DNA of 64,000 bases from positions 32,124,268-32,188,267 of the forward strand of contig OU342639.1 of the NCBI GenBank assembly GCA_910589415.1, read 5' to 3'. Made by a program: the position numbers and the translations under genes. The number at the start of each line of letters is the position of its first letter. Position 1 is the first letter of the stretch. This DNA comes from Malachius bipustulatus (taxonomy: Eukaryota > Arthropoda > Insecta > Coleoptera > Melyridae). Below the pieces are notes generated by a model that was not told where the DNA came from, did not search any database, and saw only the letters and a program-made list of their open reading frames with translations. Shown piece by piece: positions 12,341 to 25,700 of the stretch.

Positions 12341-14750
12341 GAAATAATTTTACTTTGTACACATTGAATTTTTTTACTTTAGCGAAATTTTTTCTATTAT
12401 TTTAAATAAGTCGCCAAGAGCTTTTCAAAAATTTTCAAAGCCGTCTAGTTCCCAGTATTTTAGTATATAGTCAAGTCTAGTTTTTTCTTATGGCCGCCAT
12501 ATTGTTTTTTCATGTCATTCGATATAGAAACAGTAAAAAAAAATATCTGTTAAATAAAAAAAAAATGTTTAATTAATTTTTTAAGTGACATTGTGACGGT
12601 ACAGAATTCAAAATCGTCTCAACATCAAATATGAAATTATTTTACTCAAGAAACCTTTTAATTTTGAAAAACGAAGAATAACAATTTTTGATTATTGTTT
12701 TCATTGCGATAGATATTTTTTTGGTTTCCTTGATTTTTTTTTAATATGAAAGGACATGAAAAACAATATAGCGGCCGTAAGAAAAACAAAAAAGGACTAT
12801 TAAAACCCCTTGGATCTAGTCGGCTTTCACATTTTTTGAACTGATAGATGGATATACATATTAGTTCATGACGATTTATATAACCCTACAAAAAAATAAT
12901 TAATCTAAAATTTTAATTAAAAAAAAAATGAAAAAAAAATCAGTTTATTCAGGATATTTCAGCAACGACTGAAGTTAGTCCAAATTCTATTTCAGATTGT
13001 TAATAAATATAAAATTGTGCATATTTTTTTTATTATTTAATTGATCTCTCTGTATCTTTTATAGTTTAAGAGCTATATGCGCAAGTTAAAAAATGACCAC
13101 TGTGTATATTTCGAGTTCTACGTGAAAGAATACATCGACGTTCATCACAGGTTCCTAAAAACATACCTCAAAAAATTAATAAACCAGAAATAAAATTGCA
13201 AAATAGAAATATTATCAACATTCCGTCACCTTCGAATTTAATTTTTGGCGCGGCGGTAATATTCGTTGCAACTTCGAGCAGATACGACCCATAAATAACT
13301 GAAACCCGAATAATTAATTTCATGACCAAGAATTTTTATACTGAATTATTGGTGATGATAAACAAACACTTTCAGCGCGATGTCAGAGAATATGACGTCA
13401 AGCATGGAAAAAGACTTGCGCTTAATCATCTTTTCAATCCTTACCCTCCTGTAATATATTTTTTCTTAAAGGTAATAACCGGGAGATATATTTTCACTCC
13501 GGAAATTAATCTAATAAATAATAACTACTGCGGAAAATAATTCTCAAAAAAGGTGATATTTTTTATAAATAAAATCGAAACTTTTCATAATGTTAAAATT
13601 TAGTATTCACTCCAGCTTGTCTGCTAGAATTTTGCTATGAACGCATATGTGTCGAATGGTCTCTAGTCTTTAGCAGCCAACATTGATTTTGATTATTTTA
13701 TCGACATCCTCTTAAGGGTTTCGTAATCAGCAACAGGCTACTCTTGAAATAGTATTAATTATTATTAAAATATAACTCGGTGTACGATAATATTATAAAA
13801 TATTATAAAAGCTTTGAAGTATTATAAATTGAAGAGGGTTGATGATAGTGAACACCAAGAAAATCAAGTACGATAATACATTTTAGCTGGTTACAAAAAG
13901 ACGCCTGACCCTCTTATAAATTTTCATCTTTTACACATGTAATGAAGAAGAGCTGAAGCTTAAAGCTGGGACTTGACTCTGGGGCTGATATTCTGACCCT
14001 TGGGTTACTACTCTATCTTTGATGCTTAAAAAGAAATACTTTAATAAATAATTTGGCCGGTAAAAATAGCGAAGTACTTACTTGTGAAAATTATTCCTCG
14101 ATTTATATGAAAAGAATTTCACCAGGGTTTCCTCTCGACACTACATTATTCAAGACAAATGATAAATATGAGAACCCGAGACTATCACAAAACTACACGT
14201 TGGTTCAGGTCTGAATGCTCAAATCAAAACGCGAAATATTTTTAAATCGAATATTGGACGAAACTAAATGAACTACATAACAAAATACTCAGAAATTTTT
14301 TTTGATCTATAGGTACCTTTCACGTCGCTTGAAATACATAATTTAAAAAGAGAAAATGAGTAAAGTTTCTAACAAGGCACAATTTAATAATTCGCAGGTC
14401 CTGGGTATTTTTTCCTACACTCGTGCATTGAATTCTTTCCCTCCTGTACAGTCAATTATTGACGAAATGTTCAAAAATTGTACAGATTCTCAGAACTTAT
14501 AAAACTTCCCTACAAAACCGTAGTTAATCCTTTCTATTTTCTCCAGTATAAGATCTCTTTGCAAATATGTTATTCTACAAATAATAAAAATGATTAAAAA
14601 AATTTGATCTCGATTAAGATATATATTAAATTTTTTGGTACAAGTATTTCTCTATTAGATTAGTTGGTTCAAAAGAAAGTTTTAAGAATTATATTAAACA
14701 AGAAAACTTTCCAGTCATGTAAAGGACAATTTAAAAAGTTAGGAATTTTA
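12341..14750. other. AT-rich intergenic region, nothing recognised
   Basis: There are poly-A/T tracts and short open frames, none with a recognisable domain or plausible splice sites. The segments near 12.48 kb and 12.76 kb, TTCTTATGGCCGCCATATTG and CAATATAGCGGCCGTAAGAA, are inverted and suggest another worn inverted-repeat element. Confidence 0.4.
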
Positions 14751-14754
14751 ACAG

Positions 14755-15050
14755 TTGCAGGAGTGGATAAGTTTGCTTTTGCAGCGTGAATACTTATGCC
14801 GTCACTTAAGTCGAATAATACCTACGTGGGAATCTAGAAGAATAAATTTCAGCTATCCTAGGCACAGGTTGACTATGACGGAAAGGGGAGCGCTGTTAAT
14901 TTTAGTACGTCTGTTAAGTTATTTAACCATTTACCAGAACATGTCAAATGGTTATACAATAATAGAAACCCTTTCCGCTGGGAAATATATAGATTTGGCT
15001 TCTCAATTTGGAGCCATACAATATTAATGAATTCCTGTGTACCTAATATA
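14755..15050 (+). pseudogene. Decayed C-terminal piece of a non-LTR retrotransposon ORF
   Basis: One frame reads RINFSYPRHRLTMTERGALL and a neighbouring frame continues LFNHLPEHVKWLYNNRNPF. Together these resemble the tail that follows reverse transcriptase in insect non-LTR retrotransposon proteins (basic stretch, P-HR-, then LFN-LP-VK). At least one frameshift separates them, and no polymerase core is visible upstream. This is a fragment, not a working gene. The identification comes from pattern memory and is moderate. Confidence 0.45.
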
Positions 15051-15489
15051 AAATAGTATGTAAATAATGTTTGCATTGAGGGGATTGCTCATAATCATAA
15101 TAAATATTATTAATATTTATGTAGCATTCTCAGCGCTTCATCTGTATAAAACATTGCATCAGAAAAAGTTCACGACGACAATTGCCAGAAACCATTTTAG
15201 TGAATGTAGGTATAGGATGCTTCCAGTGTTGGCTCCCAACATCATAATGGGAATGCTTCGAGTATTGATGTTGATCAATTTGAGTGGATCTACTTTCATT
15301 TCGTCGGGTTCCACTTTGCCTTGCCTGCCATGTCCTACTTGTCTTAGCAGGTAAGTCTCCTACTTTTTTCCTTGAGGATTCCTGCACCCTGCAGTTCTAT
15401 AACATCTTCCACTACATTATATTCCACATATTAAACAAGTCACTTTACAAAAATATAAACAAATGAACATTTTGACGTTCAAATCTAAA

Positions 15490-15620
15490 TAACAGATACT
15501 GATACTACTAACACAACTATGCTCTTTCACTTCACTTGTCACTTCACTCTGTTTTCTAACTCTATTGTCTATACTTCAGTTTTCATCCGCTTCCAAACTA
15601 CAACGGACTCTTAGAATGTC
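15490..15620. repeat. Dispersed repeat, copy 1
   Basis: The phrase ATGCTCTTTCACTTCACTTG and the following CACTTCACTCTGTTTTCT are found again at 18.24-18.30 kb in the same orientation. The element class and full boundaries are unknown. Confidence 0.5.
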
Positions 15621-15979
15621 GACATGCAGATAAACATTATTAGGTAAAATAATGTTCTCATTAAACAAACTCATTAAATGTGTAAAAGAATATCTCGATT
15701 AGAATCGCTTCCTGAACACCTTACGATTATCAACTAGCTTGATGTCTACTAATTTTTTTATGTGCTTAGAGGTGAGAAAAAAATTTACAACTGGCAACAT
15801 TGACGCCAGCAAGTTGGGAAAGTTGCTACCTATATAGTTATTGAAAATAAATAAATTATTGCAATATCTCGGAAACAAATGAAGATAAAATTTTTGTGTT
15901 TTGATTTTTGAGATCCCACAAATAGTATAGAGTGTTTGTTAAGTTTTTCCACCAGTTTTTCTTTTTCTACACCCTGTAT

Positions 15980-18210
15980 AATTTAAAAGAAGCTATAGAT
16001 ACTTACCTAGTTACTTGTATAAATATAAAACTCGAAGGAATCTTTTGCTATTTATCTTTTGCATAAAATATGGCAGTTAAAAAAAAAGATTCACCTATCC
16101 TGCATGCACCATCATAGTTATTATTTTCAATTGCGGTTGAAGCAAGCCGTGAAATTCATATTCCCCCATACAACTCCAAACTGGATACCTTTGCTTAAAG
16201 CAAGATAAACTATCCCTTTATATTATATTACGAACAGAAATACCGACTCCAACCTGTGCGTATAGTACCTATATTATGTACCTATACATACGTTGAGTAA
16301 AGCGAAATTTGCCTTAAGGGAACGTATAGATTTAAAATTTATGCATTTCTCGTTTTCGTAACCAAATGTCAAGTCAAGCGGAGGAAGAGGGAAATTCCAA
16401 GGCACGCATTTACATATTACCGTACGTGAAACATATCTTTCACTTTATCGCAGGTTGGATATATAGGCACTTTAATCTGAATATTCACACACTCGGCTAG
16501 GGACAATGAGGAACCACTGCTTTGTAGCTGATAAAGAGGACCCATCTTTCAGATGAATATGGAACGAAAACGGACCTCAAATGCATGTAAACTGTCAAAG
16601 TATGGATTTTTTATCAGCTCGACTTGAGAACATAATACACTTTACTGCTAACCCTAATACTTTAGGGAAAACTTAAGATAAGTTGAAAAAACTCTTAAAA
16701 AAGGTATAAAAGTGTACTTTTATGGAAAGAAATAAAAAGAATAAAAGGAGACTTTTAGCCCCTGATATGGAAAGTCGAAATTACTTCCACGACGTGATGG
16801 ATATGAGTCGTAAAGGGACAATAATTAAAAAGCTCGATGTACCTATATTTCCTTTAATTTAGAATTTAGCAGTACTTAAGGCCTTAATTTTGAGACCATA
16901 TAATTATAATTAAAAAAAAGTGTCGATTAGCTTAACTGAATAGACCAAATGTTGGAAAAAACATTATTAGCAAGAGAAATTTGTGCTTTAGAACTTTCGA
17001 AATTACAAAAACCATCCTCTAAGTAAAGCAAGTAACAATGGGAACTTTTTTCAGCTGTTCAATAAAAGATATTATTCTCATCGCCAGGCATTGTTTCAGA
17101 ATATTTTCTTTCAATCAACAATAAGCTTCCTTTGTTGTTTATAAAAAGTACCTAACAATTAAAGCTTTAAATTTCAATAATTTCATTTTTTTACATTTCA
17201 TTCAAAATGAATTAATATTGTTACGGATCTCACTTATTATAAAATCGAATTTAAAGCCTTCAAATGTCTTTATTCTCTAACACAAATACAACTTATAAAC
17301 TTGTAACCTCTTAATCGAAATAATCAGCTGTCCTCTTGTTTCCACACACAGATATTACACCACTTGTCTATAACTCACTTACTTCATCAATATAATCTGA
17401 AAAGGGTAAGGTGCCATAAATTCTTGAGTAAACTGAGTCGGTAAAATCTCCATTGTATCCTAGCCTTCAATGGCATACCCTCTGTGAATTTGCACTACAC
17501 TACTATTTACTTACTTTGCTCAGTGATTGTCATTGCAATATATTTTTTTTATTTTACCTTCTTTTTATTTTTGAAAAATAAACAAAAAATTAAATTATGA
17601 ACATATTTTTAAAAGGCAGTGAATTTTGTTAGTTGTTCAACTCCTAAAATAATATTAAAGGTTTAACAGTTTTTCTGGCGTATGTTTTTTATCACGGCGC
17701 ATCCCCAGTCTTCGGAGACAAGTTGGAAGTTTCGCTTGTAGTTTTTGCGAGTACAAAAGTGCCACTCCGGCATTTTACACGAGCTGCTCTAAAATTCCCT
17801 AACGAACCGAGACGTGACTTGTCATCCTGCCATGTTCCGGCTCCTATTCCCCGGATCTCCGGAATCCGGAATGCCGATGCCCGTACCTACACAACACAAT
17901 AACAAAAGCCCATCTTGCTGATGGTCAGTATTTCCACTGATTAATTCTTGGTGATTAATCACCGATATTAAAATCAATGTTATATCGGCGCTTCTTACAC
18001 GAATATGAACATTCATGATTTCGTGAAGAGAAAAAAAGCGTAAGTGCGTAAGATGTCATCATTATCCTTCATTAAATTTAATTTTGAACTTATGGAACAG
18101 GTGCTACACACCATAATATGTTTTAATTAAACACGAAATAGTAATTAAATTCGAGAAATTATCTTAATAATTCGTAGGTATATATTTTTACGGTCTAAAA
18201 TAACCAGCTG
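15980..18210. other. Intergenic region with no recognised gene
   Basis: An ACACCCTGTATAA end near 15970 marks one worn terminus of a TACAGGGTG-type element. A CpG-richer patch at about 17.69-17.90 kb (CGGATCTCCGGAATCCGG palindromic words) stands out in base composition but has no identifiable exon. Confidence 0.4.
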
Positions 18211-18214
18211 TACA

Positions 18215-18345
18215 CATACACATACACAGACACCACTAATATAACAACAATGCTCTTTCACTTCACTTGTCACAATCACTTCACTCTGTTTTCTACTCTA
18301 TATCTTCCTTACTCTATGGTACTTGGCTTTTCATTCACTTCATCG
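18215..18345. repeat. Dispersed repeat, copy 2
   Basis: This is a second copy of the segment at 15.5 kb (ATGCTCTTTCACTTCACTTG, then TCACTTCACTCTGTTTTCTA). The two copies are about 2.7 kb apart and in the same direction. They could be the ends of a degraded larger element, but I find no coding sequence between them that supports this. Confidence 0.45.
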
Positions 18346-18714
18346 TTTCACTATAGCTATTCACGCTATTCATCTATAGCGTGTCTCTAGACACAACCAC
18401 ACGTTCTCGAACATGCACAGGACGCAGAACCATTCTGGTATTTAGTAGAATGTGAGTTATTCTGGTCTGGCAATATGTCATTCCCGGTCTTGTCACTAGA
18501 AATGTCGCGAAGGTGACATTTCTCTGGTTGGCTGAGTCATCATAATAATTGTAGAGAAGATAAACAAATACAAATACGAGAAATCCAGAATATTTCACGA
18601 TTTCGCAAGTGTTCCTTATTCGTTAAAATATATTTGTAACGGCTTTCACTTTAACATTCTCTTTCTTTTTTTTTTTCTTTTTTTTTAACGACTCTCTCTT
18701 AATATTGTTAGCTA

Positions 18715-19705
18715 TACAGGGTGTCCGGTATAAGTACCTCCTAATCTCTCGGGAGCATACAGGGGGGGTCAAAATAAACCTAGTCTGTCATAAAAAAAAA
18801 CATTCCTAAAGTGTCCCTAAACGGAGATACAGAGCCCCAAAATGGTACCCTAAGATTTACTTTTTTGGCTCTAGCTTTTGAACCGACCTGTATAATTTGA
18901 TGAAATTTTAATTTTTTATAGAGACCATAAAGACTCATTAAGCCATATCTGAGTGGATGTTTGACGTCCTAAAGAAAGTCAGGAACGGACTTACCATCAC
19001 ACTCATTGTGTCAAAGTTTTGACAGGTGTCATTTTACAGAGCTGAAAACTTATTTTTTAAATACGCTGGTCGCATTCATCTTCACAAAAGGTACTCTTAA
19101 CTTATTTCGATAAAACTAGCGGTTCTCAAGATAAATAATTGACTTTTATGCGAATTTTGACCAAGTTCCGTCAATAGCAATCCATTATGTAGGTACGAGT
19201 AGGTTTATCAACAAGAACCTGATTTTTACCTGTTTGTGTTTAGCATTAGTATATAACTTTTGAGTGTTTCGCATACCTAAAAACCGATTTATCTCGAAAA
19301 CCGTCAGTTTTACCGAAATAAATTAAGAGCATCTTTTTTAAAGATGAAGTATTAGACTATTCAAAAAAATAGTTTTTAGCTCTGTAAAGTGACACACCTG
19401 TCAAAATTCTGACTCAACGAGTATGATGGTAAGTCCGTTCCTGACTTCCCTGACGACGTCAAACATCGACTTTAATATGGCCTGATGGCTCTCTGTGGCC
19501 TCTATAATGTGTTTAAATTCCATCCAATTATACAGGTCGGTTCAAAAGTTAGAGCCAAAAAAGCAAATTGCGGGGCACCCTTTTAGGGCTCCATATCTCC
19601 GTTCGGGGACACTTTAGGAAAATATTTTTTATGACAGACTAGGTTTATTTTACCTCCCCTTGTATGCTCCCGAGAGATTAGGAGGTACTTACCGGACACC
19701 CTGTA
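18715..19705. repeat. Large palindromic element with TACAGGGTGTCC ends
   Basis: It begins TACAGGGTGTCCGGTATAAG and ends TACCGGACACCCTGTA, with TA at each outer edge. Both halves carry the same arm words inverted: CTCCTAATCTCTCGGGAGCA with GCTCCCGAGAGATTAGGAGG, and CGATAAAACTAGCGG with CCGTCAGTTTTACCG. The axis is near 19.2 kb and the arms approach 490 bp with moderate divergence. No transposase is present. Confidence 0.75.
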
Positions 19706-20099
19706 TATTTGTAGGTACATGATTTTCGTGTAGTGTGTTTCTTATTCTTACACCACTTTTTCGTGCATCACCCTGTATACCCGAATATTATGTCAAAAGT
19801 TGAACAACTTAAAAACAAAATCGACCTGTTTTTTTTTATAAAAAAAAGCAGCGCTTTCCGTTTTATTGAATTTATTCCTTACTTTTGCTGCTCACTGTAT
19901 AATATAAAATTATTATTTGATATTTATTTCATCGTGCCCTATGCCATATTTTTTTATCAAATTTTCGTTTTAGTTAAATTATTGATCGCATATAAAATAT
20001 GAATATGGCTTCCGCTAGTCTCTGTCTATCAAACGATCAACATTATAAAAACATCCAAAACAGCTTTTTTGATAACAAATTTAAAAGGTCTGGTCGTGT

Positions 20100-20145
20100 A
20101 ATCGCGTGACGTCAGAAGAACGACAAGTCCAGAACGCAGCCTGCG
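20100..20145 (+). repeat. Dispersed GTGACGTCA-containing repeat, copy 1
   Basis: The segment GCGTGACGTCAGAAGAACG followed by GAACGCAGCCTGCGC matches the reverse complement of 49690-49735 apart from a small insertion. It contains the palindrome TGACGTCA (a CRE-like octamer). Confidence 0.5.
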
Positions 20146-20869
20146 CGTGCACAGTCAATTGACAGCGTGTATACGTTTTACAATTGGCGGTTGAGTGACA
20201 GATGACGGCTGAATGATGTTTTACAATTGACTTTAATAAATAAAAATGTATAAAACTACTATCGAACTCTAGCCTATAACTGGAAGGAACCATGCATTAC
20301 TCTACGTCTACGACAACAAAATGGAAAAAGAGGTAGGTGTAGGAACTATACTGCAGTATCTCCGTCCTCCGTCGCGGTCTGGCTTTTGTATTTTAGGCTT
20401 AATCAAGATCGCTACGTTTCTCAAGCATTTATTCTCATGCGATTCTCTCTCACTCATTAACCAAAATTTGTGATGCGACAGAAAAAGACGGGGATACTGC
20501 ACTAGTACGTGTGCACAGCTAAAAATATCTCGTGGTACGTATCAAAAATCATTGCGAGTCCTTTCCATTAAAGGTTAGAGTTCGATGTTAACTACGCGTA
20601 CATTCATAACCAAAAAATAAATGTAAAACGTAAGCTAAAATTCATAATAATAATATAATAAAATATTAATATTATAAAGTTATTGGCCTCATCATCAGAG
20701 TCTGTGATTAAAGAAAAAATTACCTGGTCCTGGATTTCTTAAAGGAATTTTCACTACAATCCACCTTTTAAACTTGGAGGTGTGATGAATTGATTTTCAA
20801 ACAGTTATAGGTCTTCATTGAAAATTTAACTTCTGGTCAATTACATACCATCATCATGTCAACAAAGGC

Positions 20870-21303
20870 TAGATGAAGAGCCGAAATTTGGTCACGACGG
20901 GTACCAGACAAGATATGAGACTGTAATTGCAGTGCATTGCAGTGCTCATCAAAAATGTCAAAAATGAACAGTTAAAGGTGAACTTCGATACTTCCCAAGT
21001 CACTTTGATCATCAAACGATACGGTGAAGAAGACGTTGAACTTAAATATGATTTAGAACATGAAATTAACGTGAAACATTGTAATTATAAAATTACTCCA
21101 TCTAAGATTGAAGTGAGAGTTGCAATGCGCTGATGAAATTGTTCCTTGAAATTTACGGGCAGGAAAGCGACGAAGTTCGAATGACCATGGTAAAGAGCTT
21201 CAGTGAAAGATATGGATTAGTAATAGTACTGAGTACAGTCTAGGAGGAAATCTAATAAAAAGTCGATCGCCAACCTCCAGAAGACAAGGAATCGAAAAAA
21301 TAG
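20870..21303 (+). pseudogene. SGT1 (SUGT1) retro-pseudogene, CS plus SGS remnants
   Basis: SGT1 is an Hsp90 co-chaperone with TPR, CS and SGS domains. Here, one frame (20927-21133) reads NEQLKVNFDTSQVTLIIKR, then LKYDLEHEINVK and ITPSKIEVRV, which fits the CS domain (the known family reads NV-VNF..., LDL-HPI, KIEI-L). Upstream DGYQTRYETVIAV resembles the CS start. A shift of frame at 21130 then gives LMKLFLEIYG, SDEVRMTMVKSFSE and VLSTV, followed after stops by QPPEDKESKK, which fits the SGS tail. Stops, frameshifts and loss of the segment between CS and SGS make it non-functional. No introns interrupt it, so it is probably a retrocopy. An AATAAA lies about 130 nt downstream. Confidence 0.75.
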
Positions 21304-21309
21304 TTACAT

Positions 21310-22734
21310 GGATCTCGCAGATTCAGTTATCATCACTTATTGTTTGTTTTTGTTAATATAAATATAAGAATTTCTGTAACCAATTTTTTGTACGTGTATA
21401 TCAACCAAAGGCAAAATTGTTTTATTTGAAATAAATTGCTAATTGCTATTAAGTATCATTGTTCACTTATTGAAATTTTGTAATTTCAAAAATTAATTCA
21501 AACATTGTGTACCTATGTTTCTAAAAATTAAGAGAATAGAGAAATTTATCATAGAGGCTTAGCAGCAAAGTGGAAGTCACTTGAACTTTATCCAGGAGCT
21601 ATTTTGTCTTTTCGATTGTCAAGGAGCTATTTTGTTTGTTCGAGTCAAAGTTTTTAACATCAAGAAGAAAGTATCGCAGCCAACTCTAATTATTTAAGAA
21701 CATCTGGAGTAGGATATAATGATTATAATAACTGAAATATAATTTGGACAAAAGAGCAAAAAAGTTGAATATGTTACAATTTTAAAGGTTGGATTTATCA
21801 TAAGGTTTTTCTATTTCATTGCAGCAATAGAAAAAAATTACAATATTCAATTAAAATAATAAACGCTCACTTTTTAAAACTGCATTTTCTATTTTCTCCT
21901 TATGATTGCTTATGTAGTATTTAATTGTCACTTAGAACCTTGTATTGTTCGGGTGACGAACAGTAAAATTGTGTCCTACAGACGCCATTTTAGATAAAAA
22001 TTATTTAATCTGCGCATCTGACAGTCGGTAGGTATATAGTTTAAATGATCCAGTTAAATTGTTGTGATGCAATATATTATGAAGTAACTGGTTGTGATAT
22101 GCGAATACGAAATCCTAGGCTAGGTATAATAATATTATGAATGAATAATTATTAGGTAATTAATTACCTATTATTCATATGCATTTTTTATTCACTTTGG
22201 AATAATATTGGCAACATTGGCATTTGACAAGTGGCATGAACTGCGCATGCTTATTCCAATTCTAAATTTAAATAATAATATTATTTTGTTATTTTTGTAA
22301 TAAATAAACACTGCTGATGGAGTAACTAATAAATAAATAATAATAATAATAGGTAAATTGATATGATTATGATTTAGTAGATACCTGCCTAGGTCTGATC
22401 GAGTAATCGAGTGACTCGTGTGAGCGCAAAGGGTGAGGGTCAAGTTTTTAGAAAAATACAAAATAACATGAGTGACAGTGAAGTAGAACGTGGATGGTGG
22501 ATGTATTGTTTACATTTCAATGTGCTAGAATTTTTATAGGTTATTTTATTTTTGTATTTTGTATTGGCCCAGCTCGTTTAGTGTAATTAATTTTGAAAGT
22601 TTATGTCAAGTTCAAATTCCCTGATTAAGAATATTTATAATTATTATTATTATTATAAGTAGGGTTAATAGTTGATTGTTATTTCTTATCACATATGTAG
22701 AATTCAGAGTTATGTGCTGCATTTAATAATTATT
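21310..22734 (+). other. Intergenic/5' flank of SZT2
   Basis: This AT-rich stretch must contain the SZT2 promoter and 5' UTR, but no clear initiator or TATA element decides the start. A short upstream open frame begins at about 22468 (ATGAGTGACAGTGAAG) and stops near 22540 without a good splice donor. (AAT)n repeats occur near 22270-22350 and 22640-22660. Confidence 0.4.
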
Positions 22735-25700
22735 ATGGAATTTTATTCCAAGAGTGGAGATTCTGAAGAAGGAATTGAGCTTGATACAGGTGAGTTACTT
22801 ATTTAAATTTGCAATACCTACCTACCTAGCTAAAATTGCAGAAAATCGACAATAAATATAATAATAATTGTTTTTGTATAATTATTACAGGTAGGTATTT
22901 GAACACAGATCCAAATATTATATTTCATATTCCCTATAATTTCTTAAAATTTTGCAAATTTGATTGACCTAACTGTAATAGGTATATTATGTTGTACCAA
23001 AAATTTAATTTTTGGACGAAATTGCACCTTTTATTATTATAAGAAGTGGTCGAAGCTTTCACTGTCCCATAAAAACTCGTTTTTGTGATGATGTCAAAAC
23101 GTCGAAAAATTATACAGGGTTGAAAACGTAAAAAGCTGAAATTGTAAACTATGCTTTTTTGGTCATTAATTACATCAGTGGCCAGTCGCACTCAGGCAAA
23201 CGGTGCACCATGGAGAAAAGTGACGTTAGTTTAAGAATGCCTTTTGTAAAGACAGATTACACAGAGGAAAAATTATCGTATGTCCGTGTTTTATCCCACC
23301 CAGCACCCCCTATTGGTAATCCTGTTGTTTAGTCTTCCAAAACACCCCTCACATGCCCATTCCACTTTTTCCACTGGCGTCTCTCACAGCAGTCACAGTG
23401 TTGCTGCATTAAATCAGGTCTTTGGTCAGGGTAGGTTTTTTTTTTAATTTTAGGGACATTTAAAAGAAAAAAAAACCTACCCTGACCAAAGACCTGATTT
23501 AATGCAGCAACACTGTGACTGCTGTGAGAGACGCCAGTGGAAAAAGTGGAATGGGCATGTGAGGGGTGTTTTGGAAGACTAAACAACAGGATTACCCCCC
23601 TATTTGCTCCCTGGTCCTGTTAGAATCGAAAGGCCACTTAGGTACACAAAAAATTTATTTATAAATTTGAAACTACAACGAAAAGGCCCTTTCTGTGGCT
23701 CTTTTAGTAAAGTAAGTTACTGTAATAATTGTCCTAATAAGCATTTCATAATAAGCACGCTGCAAGAATGGAATGACGCATTTCGTTTTGGGTTCAGTCC
23801 GTTGCTTGGAGAACTTTTTTACAAAAATATTATTCGCGAACTAGGTTAAGTCTACTACAAGCGGATTAATTTTTTGAAAAACTGCTACATTTTTGCTACA
23901 TTGTATTTTGAAATATATGACAATGTTGCTGTTTACTAATTAGGTTTGCAGTAAAATTAAATTATTTTGCTAACAATTAGTACTTATTTAAGTAGTGGTG
24001 TTTTCTATGATTTTTTTATTTTTGTTGCATAGGTAAAAAAGCAATTTTTTGTGTTGAATTGATTTAAATTTTTGACGTAATTTTTTCTTGATCTCTTAAA
24101 ATTATAAGATTTAAAATGGGACTGATAATTAAAAATAAATAGAAACGTTAACAAGTGTTTAAGGCAAAATAAATGTAAATTTTCCCAATTAACTTTGAGA
24201 CTTGATGCACGCTTTACTTTTGTAATTCATTAATATTTTATTTTAGTGGAAAAATAGGTAACTAATACCTCGTAAAATGTAGAAAAGGCATGTTCATTTT
24301 AGAAAGTAATTAACAGAACACTTCATTATCATTTGTTTTGTCCACAAAGTACCCAAGAGTAAACATTGACACAAACAACATTATTTATATTACATGTTTA
24401 TCAATCACTTGATAGCAGCAGCTTCAGTTTTGCTATAATACATTATTTTAATAAATGTACACATACTTTCATAGATTTTATTATACATTATGTCTAAGTA
24501 CTTAATATTTTATGTTATTATTAGTGTCCATAGTTCTCTCTATAATATACCTATATCGATCTAAATCTTGATTTAATATAACATAATACTTCTAAACCAA
24601 TCACAATGGAAAAGAATTTAAGTATTTAGGAATATTCAACAATATTAATTAGGTACAAATGATAAGATACATCTTGCTTAAAACAGCTCATGCATTCCTG
24701 TGCTTGGACTCTTTTGTTTATAAATATCTATTTTAATATAATAAAATTAAATTTATTATCCGATACCTTAGGTTATCACAACACATGATTAATTAGTAAA
24801 TATTATGTTTAAACTTGTTTCTGCATTATTAAACGCCTGGAATAAGATCTTACAGGGAATATTTATTTATAAGCAAACTTGGCGGGGCTATTAGCTCAGC
24901 CTCGAGGGGCTATTAAGCATAAAATTCTGTATTATAAATTATAATACTTTCTTACTTAACTCACTAGATTATTTATCTAATAAAATACAGATTTAATCAT
25001 TTTAGTGATTTAAAACAGGTTTTGAGTTTATTAATTATTCTTAATGCATTTATGTAGATGTAGGTAGGTACATAATATATGATAAAATATTAGAATCAAT
25101 GTACCACATCGAATTTTATTGCGCAATATGGTAATTTTATTATATAGGGTCTGTAAAAGTAAGATATTAGTAATATTTTTTTATTTATTATTTCTAGAGC
25201 TACATTTAAACTCTCTGTGAACATCGAAAATATACAGAAAATATACATCATATCTTACATCTCGATAAAGCGAACATAAATGCAATAATAAGAGCATTAT
25301 CGGTGGTTCCCCTAACAATAGTATAGGTTCTTTAGCACAGGTTTTTTCGCGTTCAATTCAATTTAAATTCCTCTTCTTTAATTATTAAAAAGAATCGAAA
25401 GTGACACTAATAAAAAAAATATTATAAATATTGAAACTATAAGTTTCTTGTCAGGTTCTGTAAAAGGGTTGTAACTAAGAAGTTTTAATGAAGAGACAGA
25501 AGGCAAGTATACTCAACGATTAATTCATAAAAATAGTGAATTGTAGGTCAATGAGTATAAGCACACAGAGTGCAATTGCTAGCCTGTTAGGTGGGTTCGG
25601 AGAATTCCTCCATCGCCCATAACAGTTGTCATGCTGGCAGTGCCCGAAACTCCAACCAGAGAGTTTGCTTCCGCATCCAACAGCAGAGCCTTCCAGAGTA

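Noticed and set aside
13322..13540. Open frame of 72 codons
   Set aside because: Isolated, no similarity I recognise, no splice context; AT-rich DNA of this length yields such frames by chance.
15067..15354. Open frame of 95 codons with hydrophobic start
   Set aside because: It follows the retrotransposon remnant, has an equally long frame on the opposite strand and shows no domain.
23329..23586. Minus-strand open frame of 85 codons
   Set aside because: It consists entirely of the two arms of the perfect hairpin and has no protein identity.
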